Below, piece by piece: positions 22,329-30,022 of a DNA stretch of 50,121 nucleotides (position 1 is its first letter; each line of letters starts with the position of its first letter). This stretch comes from CAZSCF01 sp964636505 (lineage in GTDB: Bacteria > Patescibacteriota > Minisyncoccia > Moranbacterales > UBA2206), in contig CAZWRY010000006.1 in NCBI GenBank assembly GCA_964636505.1, positions 1 to 50,121 on the forward strand, given 5' to 3'. A program made the position numbers and the translations under genes. The notes beneath the pieces are model-generated. The model had not been told where the DNA came from, made no database searches, and saw nothing but the letters and a program-made list of their open reading frames with translations.

Positions 22329-23168
22329 TTGAGGGATGTCTATTTAAAAAAATTGGAAGAGGAATTGCGACTTCGTAAATACAGTCCTAAAACTGTCAAA
22401 ATTTACATGGCTTGCGTGGCTGAATATTTACACATTAAGCAGAAAGATTTGAATTTAGTTGATATTGATTTTATTAAAAAATATTTGCTGTCCAAAGTAG
22501 ATAAGGGGTTTTCGTCGCAAACTACCAATCAGCATTTGCAAGCCATAAATTTCTTTTGTTGGAATGTTTTAAAGTACCATGGAAAAATTGACATTCGTTT
22601 TGCCAAAACTCCCAGCAAATTGCCGATTGTTTTGTCGCGAGACGAAATTCAATCAATACTCTCAACAATTAATAATGAAAAACATAATTTGATGATAGCA
22701 TTGGCTTATGCTGGTGGTTTGCGGGTTAGTGAAATAATTAATTTGAAAGTAAGAGATATAAATTTGGCAGAATTGACTATTCATATCAAAGGTGCCAAGG
22801 GCAACAAGGATCGCATTACGATTTTGCCGAAAAAATTGGTAAAAAACATTGAAAAATTAATTTCCAACAAAAATTTCGACGGATATGTTTTTGCCAGCGA
22901 GCGCGGAGCCTGCCTGCCGACAAGGCAGGGTAAATTAACTGAGAGAACGGCGCAGAAAGTTTTTGAAAATGCTTTGAAAAAAGCGAGAATTAAAAAGGAA
23001 GCCACTTTTCATTCGCTGCGTCACAGTTTTGCCACGCACCTTTTGGAAAACGGGGTGGATGTGCGCTATGTGCAAGAACTTTTGGGTCATGCTAATATTA
23101 GAACGACACAAATTTACACTAAAGTAACCAATCCGATGCTTAGGAATATTAAAAGTCCGCTGGAATAA
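22329..23168 (+). CDS. Tyrosine recombinase (Xer/integron-integrase-like) beside the cassette array
   Basis: A 279-residue site-specific recombinase. The amino SAM-like DNA-binding domain (about 5-85: LRLRKYSPKTVKIYMACVAE) is followed by the catalytic domain. All catalytic residues are visible: Arg in AGGLRVSEIINL, Lys in KGAKGNKDR, His-x2-Arg in HSLRHSFATHLL, His in LGHANIRTT and the Tyr nucleophile in QIYTKV. The end, IKSPLE, recalls the RSPLD end of integron integrases, but the integron-specific insertion before the HxxR box is absent. A dispersed repeat encoding ACLPTRQG is inserted near residue 195. The start is TTG at 22329; an in-frame TAA upstream rules out a longer form. It is divergent from the cassettes. 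Confidence 0.88.
   Translation: MRDVYLKKLEEELRLRKYSPKTVKIYMACVAEYLHIKQKDLNLVDIDFIKKYLLSKVDKGFSSQTTNQHLQAINFFCWNVLKYHGKIDIRFAKTPSKLPIVLSRDEIQSILSTINNEKHNLMIALAYAGGLRVSEIINLKVRDINLAELTIHIKGAKGNKDRITILPKKLVKNIEKLISNKNFDGYVFASERGACLPTRQGKLTERTAQKVFENALKKARIKKEATFHSLRHSFATHLLENGVDVRYVQELLGHANIRTTQIYTKVTNPMLRNIKSPLE
22913..22929 (+). repeat. Palindromic repeat inserted in frame in the recombinase
   Basis: CCTGCC-GACAA-GGCAGG encodes part of ACLPTRQG between FASERG and KLTERT. A related imperfect palindrome is intergenic at 11639-11657. Confidence 0.6.
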
Positions 23169-23172
23169 TTTT

Positions 23173-24318
23173 ATGGAAAATAAAAATATAAAAATAGCTT
23201 TGGTGCATGATTTTTTGGACCAATACGGCGGAGCGGAGCGAGTTTTAAAGGTGCTCTCGGAAATGTTTCCGGAAGCACCGATTTTTACTTTGCTCTATGA
23301 CAAAGAAAAGATGAGGGGGGAATTTGCAAACAGAGAAATCCACGTATCTTTTTTGCAAAAATTTCCTTCATTTTTGAGAAAAAGAAAAAAATGGCTTTTG
23401 CCATTTATGCCCGTTGCTCCCGAAACATTCAATTTGAGAGAATACGATTTAATAATATCCAGTTCCGGCGCTTGGTCTAAGGGAATTGTGACAAGGCTAA
23501 ATACGCTGCATATTTCCTATTTGCATAGCCCGATGCGGTTTGTCTGGGATTCTCATGAAGAATACTTAAAGGAAAGCAAGAGCGGCAGGAAGCTGGGATT
23601 TTTGGCGCGTATGATTTTAAACTACATCCGTGTTTGGGATAAAACGGCAGCTGACAGGCCTGATTATTTGATTTCCAATTCGGTTTTTACGCAAAGAAGA
23701 GTCAGAAAGTATTATGGTCGCGATAGCAAAGTTATTTACCCGCCCGTAATCATGAAACATAAAACATGTAACATGGAACAGAATAAAGAAAATACAAAAT
23801 ACTTTCTAGTTGTTTCCCGCCTTTCGGCTTACAAAAAAATAGACAGAGTAATTGAGGCTTTTAATAAGCTGGAACTACCCCTGCTTATTGTCGGCGAGGG
23901 ACAGGAGAAAAAAAAGCTTGAGAAAATTGCGGAGAAAAATATTTCTTTTTTGAGCTTTCAGAAAGAAGAAAAGCTAGCCCAAATTTATGCCGGAGCCAGG
24001 GCTTTTCTTTTTGCCAATGAAGATGATTTTGGCATCGCGCCAGTGGAAGCCATGAGCCAGGGCGTTCCGGTCTTAGCTCTTCGCCGAGGCGGTGTCTTGG
24101 AAACCGTCATTGAAGGTAAAACCGGTGAATTTTTTGATTCCAATGAACCGGAAATAATTGCTGACTCGGTTCGCAGATTCATAGAAAAAGAACAATGCTA
24201 TGATAAAAATACCATAAGACAAAGAGCGGAAGATTTTAGCAGAGAGAGATTTATAGAAAACATTAAAGAATATATAAGTTCTGTAATTTCAAAATCCAAA
24301 ATATCAAATTCTAAATAA
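23173..24318 (+). CDS. Glycosyltransferase family 4 (mannosyltransferase-like) with in-frame repeat
   Basis: A 381-residue GT-B enzyme, likely for envelope polysaccharide. The amino end (IALVHDFLDQYGGAERVLK, then YLHSPMRFVWD) is typical of WbaZ/MtfB-type mannosyltransferases. The carboxy domain shows YFLVVSRLSAYKKIDRVIEA and the donor loop FANEDDFGIAPVEAMSQGVP. Between the domains, right before YFLVVSRL, is MKHKTCNMEQNKE, encoded by a dispersed CAT-rich repeat. The gene starts four bases after the recombinase stop, so they may share a transcript, yet it belongs functionally with the envelope genes. Confidence 0.9.
   Translation: MENKNIKIALVHDFLDQYGGAERVLKVLSEMFPEAPIFTLLYDKEKMRGEFANREIHVSFLQKFPSFLRKRKKWLLPFMPVAPETFNLREYDLIISSSGAWSKGIVTRLNTLHISYLHSPMRFVWDSHEEYLKESKSGRKLGFLARMILNYIRVWDKTAADRPDYLISNSVFTQRRVRKYYGRDSKVIYPPVIMKHKTCNMEQNKENTKYFLVVSRLSAYKKIDRVIEAFNKLELPLLIVGEGQEKKKLEKIAEKNISFLSFQKEEKLAQIYAGARAFLFANEDDFGIAPVEAMSQGVPVLALRRGGVLETVIEGKTGEFFDSNEPEIIADSVRRFIEKEQCYDKNTIRQRAEDFSRERFIENIKEYISSVISKSKISNSK
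23751..23780 (+). repeat. Dispersed CAT-rich repeat inserted in frame
   Basis: CATGAAACATAAAACATG here is the exact complement of the start of the intergenic arm at 39367-39384. Here it encodes MKHKTCNME. Confidence 0.75.
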
Positions 24319-24423
24319 ATTACAATAGTTTAATTTCAAAATCTAAAAAATTTTTTTGGATTTAAATATTTAATTTTTTTGATATCATTTAGTGTTTGTT
24401 GTTTTGAATTTGTAAGTTATCTT

Positions 24424-25350
24424 ATGGGTATCATTGGCCACAAAAAAAATATTGCATTATTGGAAAGGCAAATATCCAAAAATAGGTTGGCCCAGGCCTA
24501 TCTTTTTTGGGGACCGGAAAATGTGGGAAAGTTCACCCTAGCTCTGGACTTGGCGGAAAAACTGACCGGACAAAGAAACCAAAAAGTAAATTCGGAGATG
24601 ATAATTATTCGTCCAAATGAAGAAAAAAACGGAGATCCTGAAAAAAAATCTGTTTCCGATAAAAAAATATCTTCAAAAAAGGAAATAAAAGTGGAGCAAA
24701 TCAGGGAGCTTCAAAGAAAGCTTAGTTTTTTTTCCGAAAAGGGAAAATACAAAGTGGCTATTATTGATGAAGCGGAAAGGATGAACAAGCAAGCTCAAAA
24801 TGCCCTGCTGAAAACGCTTGAAGAGCCCAATGACATGTCATTGATTATTCTGACAGCCCAAAACGACAAAAAACTTTTGCCGACCATTATTTCTCGCTGT
24901 CAAAAAATAAAGTTCGGTCCGCTGACCAAAAAAGAAATTACTGAATGGGCCGACAAAGAAAATATCTTTGCGGACAAAGAAAAAGAAAAAAACGAAATTA
25001 TTTTTTGGTCGCTGGGGCGTCCGGGAATGATTTTAAAGCTCATTCGTGATCCGGAAGAATTGGAAAAAAGAAAAAAAGCCGAAGAAAAATTAAGAAATCT
25101 GCTGAATCAGAGCTTGGCGGAAAGATTTTTGCTTATGGAAGAGATGAGCAAAGGCAAGGAGGAGTCTCGGGCAGAACTTGGTTTTTGGGTTATTCTTTTG
25201 CGTCAAGCACTTTTAGGTGAAAACATTTTAAATATTCCCAAGGCAAAAATACTGAATATAATAGCAGCCATAGAAAAAAGTTTGGAAATAATGCGGGATA
25301 CCAATTCCAACACCAGATTAATATTGGAAAATCTGGCTTTAAAGTTCTAA
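24424..25350 (+). CDS. holB: DNA polymerase III subunit delta prime
   Basis: Clamp-loader subunit of the replicative polymerase (AAA+ fold). I start at ATG 24424 (MGIIGHKKNIALLERQI); an upstream in-frame start adds a hydrophobic, atypical stretch. The family pattern is present: RLAQAYLFWGPENVGKFTLA, then KVAIIDEAERMNKQAQNALLKTLEEP and ISRCQKIKF. The usual four-Cys zinc module of the amino region is missing, which shortens the protein (308 residues). Five bases separate it from the ftsQ-like gene. Confidence 0.92.
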   Translation: MGIIGHKKNIALLERQISKNRLAQAYLFWGPENVGKFTLALDLAEKLTGQRNQKVNSEMIIIRPNEEKNGDPEKKSVSDKKISSKKEIKVEQIRELQRKLSFFSEKGKYKVAIIDEAERMNKQAQNALLKTLEEPNDMSLIILTAQNDKKLLPTIISRCQKIKFGPLTKKEITEWADKENIFADKEKEKNEIIFWSLGRPGMILKLIRDPEELEKRKKAEEKLRNLLNQSLAERFLLMEEMSKGKEESRAELGFWVILLRQALLGENILNIPKAKILNIIAAIEKSLEIMRDTNSNTRLILENLALKF

Positions 25351-25355
25351 ATAGC

Positions 25356-26282
25356 ATGTTTTTTGGAAACAAAAACAAGAAAAATAAGGTAAAAATATTG
25401 GGCAAGGAAAAAAAACCTTGGCGCAGAAAAAAAACATCCGCCTCAAGTTTCAGCTTGGGCAAAATATTTTTTTATCTTTTGGCGCTGGTATTTTTAGGAA
25501 CCGTGGTTTATTTTTTCTTTTTTTCCTCTTATCTGGCGGTAAATTCAATTGAAATAAAAGGCACCCAGAAGATTGATTCGGAAAAAGTAAAAAATGCTTT
25601 TACAGAAAAGATTTCCGGAAAATTTTTAGAAGTTGTTCCCAAAAACAACTTGCTGATCATTAGCAAGAACAGCATGGAAAAATATTTATCCGACAAATTC
25701 AATCGGATAGAAAACTTGGAAATTAAAAAAACATTTCCCGAAAAAGTGATAATTTCCATAAAAGAAAAACAATTCCAGCTGATTTTTGCGGCCGGAGAAA
25801 ATAAATATTTGATAGATGAAAAGGGATCGGCTTGGCCAAAAAACGACTTTGAACTGGACGGCTCGGAAGAGGAAAACCTGATTTTGCTTGCGGATGAAAG
25901 CGGCAAGGCGATTGAAAATCCCAAAGCGGTGCTGGAAGTTGATTTTATCAAATATGTCTTAGCGGTTCGGAAAGGAATACAAAAAGAAACCGGAATAGAA
26001 ATCAGTCGCAACTTCTATTCGCCGCGCCTGATCTCTGGTGATTTAAAAGTAGAAACTAAAGAGGGTTGGAAAATATATTTTAACCAAGAAATCAGCCTTG
26101 AAAAAAGTCTGAAAATTTTAAAATCAGTCTTGGATGACAACAGAATAAAAAAAGAGGATGTGGCAAATTTGGAATATCTTGATCTTCGGATAAATAATAA
26201 AGTTTATTATAAGTTCAAGAGCAAGGACATTACATTAGAAGAAAAACCGACAGAAAACCAGGAAAATAAAGAGAAGAAATAA
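25356..26282 (+). CDS. ftsQ: FtsQ/DivIB-like cell-division protein
   Basis: A 308-residue bitopic membrane protein of the divisome. A basic cytoplasmic tail (residues 1-35) is followed by one membrane helix (about 36-57), a POTRA domain (VNSIEIKGTQKIDSEKVKNA to about 130) and the FtsQ beta domain ending in NLEYLDLRINNKVYYKF. The tail is Glu/Lys-rich. It follows holB closely. A terminator for this operon lies inside the 3' end of the convergent glycosyltransferase gene. Confidence 0.85.
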   Translation: MFFGNKNKKNKVKILGKEKKPWRRKKTSASSFSLGKIFFYLLALVFLGTVVYFFFFSSYLAVNSIEIKGTQKIDSEKVKNAFTEKISGKFLEVVPKNNLLIISKNSMEKYLSDKFNRIENLEIKKTFPEKVIISIKEKQFQLIFAAGENKYLIDEKGSAWPKNDFELDGSEEENLILLADESGKAIENPKAVLEVDFIKYVLAVRKGIQKETGIEISRNFYSPRLISGDLKVETKEGWKIYFNQEISLEKSLKILKSVLDDNRIKKEDVANLEYLDLRINNKVYYKFKSKDITLEEKPTENQENKEKK

Positions 26283-26351
26283 TTTTATTTGAGAAAACGG
26301 CAGTAATTGGCTATCAATAAGACAGATAGTCATTAAATGACGATATGCATT

Positions 26352-28199
26352 TTATTGGCTGTTTGCTGTTTCCGCTTCGGTTTTATTCACATAATAAATC
26401 AAAATAGAGGTCCCGACTTGATAGTCGGGTTTTTTGTTTTTGAGCCAGCGATAACTTGTATTGTCAGCTCGGCGCAGGTCATAGATACTTTCCTGCAAAA
26501 ATAAAGTCGAAATTCCGTACCAGCCGGCTTCCAAGGGTCTTTTGCTGTCCCACCAGGCTACATATTTTTCTCCGAGATAATAATTTAAATCAGCCATACC
26601 GAAATAATTCAGTCTAAGCTTGTCAATTTCCGGATGGGCATTCAAAAATTTTTGAAGTCTCTTGAGATCTTGTCCCCAGTCAGCATTGGAATCGGTCACA
26701 TATTTGTAGCCGTTCATCGGTCCGCCGGCAAAACAATTAAAATAAGACAGATAGTAAGGATAAGCTTTGAAAGTTCCGATGGCCAAAAATACCAAGAGCA
26801 ATAGGAGTACGGCATAAAAAATATTTTTAATTCGGTATGAATCCTTATTTTTGATGAATTCAATGATGTTTTTTGAAACCAGGATAAAAATAAAAGGGAC
26901 AATCGGCATCAAATGGCGGAAACCGATATTTAAATTTCCGGAAATGCTGGAAAGGGAATAGATTAAAATAAAAATGAAAATTGTGAACTCGGATGTACTG
27001 GTTCGGATGTAATGAAGGCAGTTTTCCCAGATTTTTCCCAGAGAATGTTTGGCGGATTCAAAGGCGGTCCGGGCGATTTTACCAAAAGCAAACAACAAAG
27101 CAGAAACAATAAAAATTAAAGTCGGAATCGGTTCCTTGATCAAAAAGACAACCGGAAAATAAGCCAAAGAACCATTGAAATTGATGTTCTCCATAAAGTA
27201 ATTAATGTTTCCTCCGCCAACTCTTTGAAAAACTCTCACGATGCCGAAAACATAATCTGCCCAAGGCTGCAAAGCGGGGTAGGCATTCATTGCTAGGAGA
27301 GTTTCTTTAGCTATTTTGCCTGCCGGGTTTATCCTGCTATCTGGGAAGTAATAGTTGATGATTTCCGGCAATTTTTCCGGAGGCATGTTATGAGTGTTAA
27401 AAAAATAAAAAACATAAACTACCAGTAAAGAAATTAAGAAAGCGACAAGACCTTTGCCTAAATATTCTAAAAGTAAAGACGTTTTGCTTCTTTCTTTTCT
27501 AAGTCTGTCATGTTCTTTTTTAACCAACGGATAAACCAAAAGAATGAATCCAAAAACCGGGAAAGCCAAAACGGAAGAGAATTTGGCCAATTGCATAAGT
27601 CCCAAAAATATTCCTCCAATCAGAACATTTTTCCAGGTCGGTTCTTTGATGAATTTAAGAAAATAATAGAAAGAAAAAACGGTGAAAGCAGCAAGGCCGA
27701 TGTCTGTCGTAACAAAATGATTGTGTCCCAAAACATTAGGATCAAAGGCAAAAAGCGTCAGAGCCAATAGTCCGGCAAGAGTTCCGGCAAGTTCTTTGCT
27801 CCATTTGAAAATAAATAAACCCAAAAGAAGTGAAAGAAGAATAAAGGGAAAACGCGACCAAAAAATTATTTGGTCGGGGTTGTTGCCGGCGCCAAAGAGA
27901 AAGTATTTCCCGGCATTCCACTGGGCGTCGTTGGCATTTTCATTCCAAAAGGGTTGGGAAGTGTCAAAATTGAGATTCAGAAATAAAAGCGGGATAGCGG
28001 CTAAATCTTTAAGAAGAGGCGGGTGTTCTGGGTTAAGGCGGATATCATTTTGCGTCAGGTAGCTGTAAGCAGCCGGAATATGCGCGTCTTCGTCATAAAT
28101 CAAACTGTCGTTCCAAGCATTCAAAACAGAAACAATGGCCACAAAAGTCAAAATTGCCACTACTGCCCATTTATATTTTTTTTCAATAAATTTTTTCAT
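26352..28199 (-). CDS. GT39-family membrane glycosyltransferase (PMT/ArnT-like)
   Basis: A 615-residue polytopic protein with about a dozen membrane helices. It likely uses a polyprenyl-phosphate sugar to glycosylate envelope components or surface proteins. The first extracellular loop carries the acidic catalytic motif (SLIYDEDAHIPAAYSYL) and RLNPEHPPLLKDL, then GHNHFVTTDIGLAAF. The carboxy end (WLKNKKPDYQVGTSILIYY) is standard for this group. It starts 11 bases after the stop of the related upstream gene, forming a two-gene minus-strand operon. Confidence 0.88.
   Translation of the reverse strand: MKKFIEKKYKWAVVAILTFVAIVSVLNAWNDSLIYDEDAHIPAAYSYLTQNDIRLNPEHPPLLKDLAAIPLLFLNLNFDTSQPFWNENANDAQWNAGKYFLFGAGNNPDQIIFWSRFPFILLSLLLGLFIFKWSKELAGTLAGLLALTLFAFDPNVLGHNHFVTTDIGLAAFTVFSFYYFLKFIKEPTWKNVLIGGIFLGLMQLAKFSSVLAFPVFGFILLVYPLVKKEHDRLRKERSKTSLLLEYLGKGLVAFLISLLVVYVFYFFNTHNMPPEKLPEIINYYFPDSRINPAGKIAKETLLAMNAYPALQPWADYVFGIVRVFQRVGGGNINYFMENINFNGSLAYFPVVFLIKEPIPTLIFIVSALLFAFGKIARTAFESAKHSLGKIWENCLHYIRTSTSEFTIFIFILIYSLSSISGNLNIGFRHLMPIVPFIFILVSKNIIEFIKNKDSYRIKNIFYAVLLLLLVFLAIGTFKAYPYYLSYFNCFAGGPMNGYKYVTDSNADWGQDLKRLQKFLNAHPEIDKLRLNYFGMADLNYYLGEKYVAWWDSKRPLEAGWYGISTLFLQESIYDLRRADNTSYRWLKNKKPDYQVGTSILIYYVNKTEAETANSQ
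26412..26435 (+). terminator. Terminator for the holB-ftsQ operon, inside the convergent gene
   Basis: CCCGACT-TGAT-AGTCGGG followed by TTTTTT on the plus strand. It lies in the coding 3' end of the GT39 gene, 130 bases past the ftsQ-like stop. Confidence 0.7.
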
Positions 28200-28210
28200 G
28201 AAAAATCATT

Positions 28211-29803
28211 TTATTTTTCCGGTTGTTTCAAAAGATAGAAGCCAAAAAAATCTTTCCCGCGCGGATCGGCTCTTTCTTCAAAAACAAGCTGTGGGAATTT
28301 TTTTTTGGTAGCTTCTATGGCTTCTTTATTTTTTTCAGTAAAAATAACTAAGAAATCGTCCGTGTTTCCGGGTGAAATTTTATCAATTTCGTTGGGATAG
28401 AGATAGTGGTTTTGAGATCCCATATGAAATATTTTAATTGGCAATTTTTCCAAAGTGTTGTAGCTGGTTATGATATATTTTTCTTCGTTGGCCGGTAAAG
28501 TCATTATGAATTTGGAAATGTCAGTAATATTTTTGTTGAAAGATTGGGCTGTCTTGGCTTTCTGTGCCCAGAAAATATGATATTTAACTGAATTTAAAGC
28601 ACCAATGAGAAGCAGTGCCAAAATCAACAGGATATGGGCGATTTTTTTGGTTTTGGCTGGTTTATCTTTAAATTTGTCCCAAACAAGGATAAAACCTAGT
28701 CCGGCCAGAATAAAAACGGCGGGTAAGTTGCCAATTGAACGCAAAGCGTGAGGCAGGCCTTCGGCTGTTAAAAATTCCGGGGCCAGCATGGCCAAAAACC
28801 AAAAAATCAAGAGGGTATATTTTTCCAAATCCGTGTTTCTTATTTTTTGAATAAGTCTTTGACGAAGCAATAAGAAAAATTTTTTGAAAGCGTAAACGAT
28901 TCCAATTAAAAAAGCTAGTCCGGTCAATGGGTCAAGGATTGAGTAGGGGGGATAATTGTGGCGCCAATTTTGATCGCCTACGAAATTATATTTGACCAGA
29001 CTCAACACAAAACTCTTGATGCCTGTGGCGGTCACATTGCCGTGGTTCATCTGCGGAGAAAAAATAGAAATTGAGTCAGAACGCGATTCAAAATATTCCG
29101 GGTGGGCATAGAAGGTATAAAACATCGGAGCGGCCACAAGCAGGGCAGTTAGACAAAAAGCCGAAAGGTGCTTCCAATATTTTTTGAGAAAATCTTGGCG
29201 GGAAAGAGCGAAGGAAAGTAGAAGAAAAAAAAGAATAAGCGGGGCGATACGAAAAGCGATGTAAGTATGCATGCCAAGGCCGAAAAATATGCCGCCGATA
29301 ATTCCGTCGGTGATTTTTTTGGTGCGCAAAGCGCGGAAAATGAAGTAAAAAGCAAAAACCAGAACAAAAGGAAGCATGTTGGCCCGGAAAGAAATACGGC
29401 CGAAATTAATGGCCCAAAAAGCTACGGCTGTCAGAAAAGAGCTTGCTAGAGCCATGTCTCGTCGTTGAAAAAGTTCTTTGGCTAAAAGATAAACGCCCCA
29501 AATGGTAAGGGTGCTGAAAATAATCGCCGGCAATTTGAGAGTTAAAATACTAGCGCCAAAAAGCTTGAAACATAGGGCGATTAGATTCATAAAAAGCCCC
29601 TCGCGCCCCTGATTAGCTGGATAAAACCACTGATAATTTCCAGTTTCGTTGGCTCGCAAAGCATCTTCACCATTAACAGCTTCATCTGGATAAACTCCGG
29701 GCGGGGTGTTTTCAATATTATAAAAACGCAGGAAAAATCCAAAAGCGATAATTAAAAAAAGAATTAAAGTCGGAATGACAAATTTTTTGTTTTTTGTAAA
29801 CAT
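28211..29803 (-). CDS. GT39-family membrane glycosyltransferase
   Basis: A 530-residue polytopic protein with the ArnT-like start: a first membrane helix, then IENTPPGVYPDEAVNGEDAL (catalytic Asp-Glu pair) and GREGLFMNLIALCFKLFG in the next loop. A soluble carboxy part (about 440-530) follows the last helices. It probably acts with the downstream GT39 gene on lipid-linked sugars. Its start codon lies in the intergenic space shared with the divergent 723-residue protein gene. Confidence 0.88.
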   Translation of the reverse strand: MFTKNKKFVIPTLILFLIIAFGFFLRFYNIENTPPGVYPDEAVNGEDALRANETGNYQWFYPANQGREGLFMNLIALCFKLFGASILTLKLPAIIFSTLTIWGVYLLAKELFQRRDMALASSFLTAVAFWAINFGRISFRANMLPFVLVFAFYFIFRALRTKKITDGIIGGIFFGLGMHTYIAFRIAPLILFFLLLSFALSRQDFLKKYWKHLSAFCLTALLVAAPMFYTFYAHPEYFESRSDSISIFSPQMNHGNVTATGIKSFVLSLVKYNFVGDQNWRHNYPPYSILDPLTGLAFLIGIVYAFKKFFLLLRQRLIQKIRNTDLEKYTLLIFWFLAMLAPEFLTAEGLPHALRSIGNLPAVFILAGLGFILVWDKFKDKPAKTKKIAHILLILALLLIGALNSVKYHIFWAQKAKTAQSFNKNITDISKFIMTLPANEEKYIITSYNTLEKLPIKIFHMGSQNHYLYPNEIDKISPGNTDDFLVIFTEKNKEAIEATKKKFPQLVFEERADPRGKDFFGFYLLKQPEK

Positions 29804-29871
29804 TTTTGTGCTATCTTTTTTTATTTTTTATTTGTCTAAATTATATCACAAAAAAACGAACGTTGCCATTT

Positions 29872-29942
29872 TTATTCACAATCTCACTTCTTGTTTAAAA
29901 TGAAAAAAATCTTCAACTTGCCGCAAAATATAATTATCCACA
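29872..29942 (+). other. Two DnaA-box-like sequences
   Basis: TTATTCACA (29872-29880) and TTATCCACA (29934-29942) both fit TTATNCACA in an AT-rich intergenic region. Two boxes are too few to call an origin; they could also regulate the flanking genes. Confidence 0.35.
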
Positions 29943-29979
29943 ACGCTTGACTTGTTTCAAAAACAAAAGACAAAAGTTG

Positions 29980-29988
29980 TGGTATAAT
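29980..29988 (+). promoter_or_regulatory. Extended -10 promoter for the T4SS-like cluster
   Basis: TG-G-TATAAT (29980-29988) with no good -35 box. The flanking GTTGTGG pairs with CCACAAC of the DnaA-like box at 29938. Confidence 0.5.
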
Positions 29989-30022
29989 TTAAACAAAATA
30001 AATCCTTGTCTATTTAAAAACA

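Noticed and set aside
22329..23168. Calling the recombinase a bona fide IntI
   Set aside because: The IntI-specific insertion is absent, so only an integron-like role is proposed.
26412..26435. In-frame repeat insertion in the GT39 gene (KPDYQVG)
   Set aside because: The protein segment has the normal family length and pattern; the palindrome is better explained as a plus-strand terminator.
29804..30022. Replication origin
   Set aside because: Only two DnaA-box-like sequences and no dnaA/dnaN neighbours.
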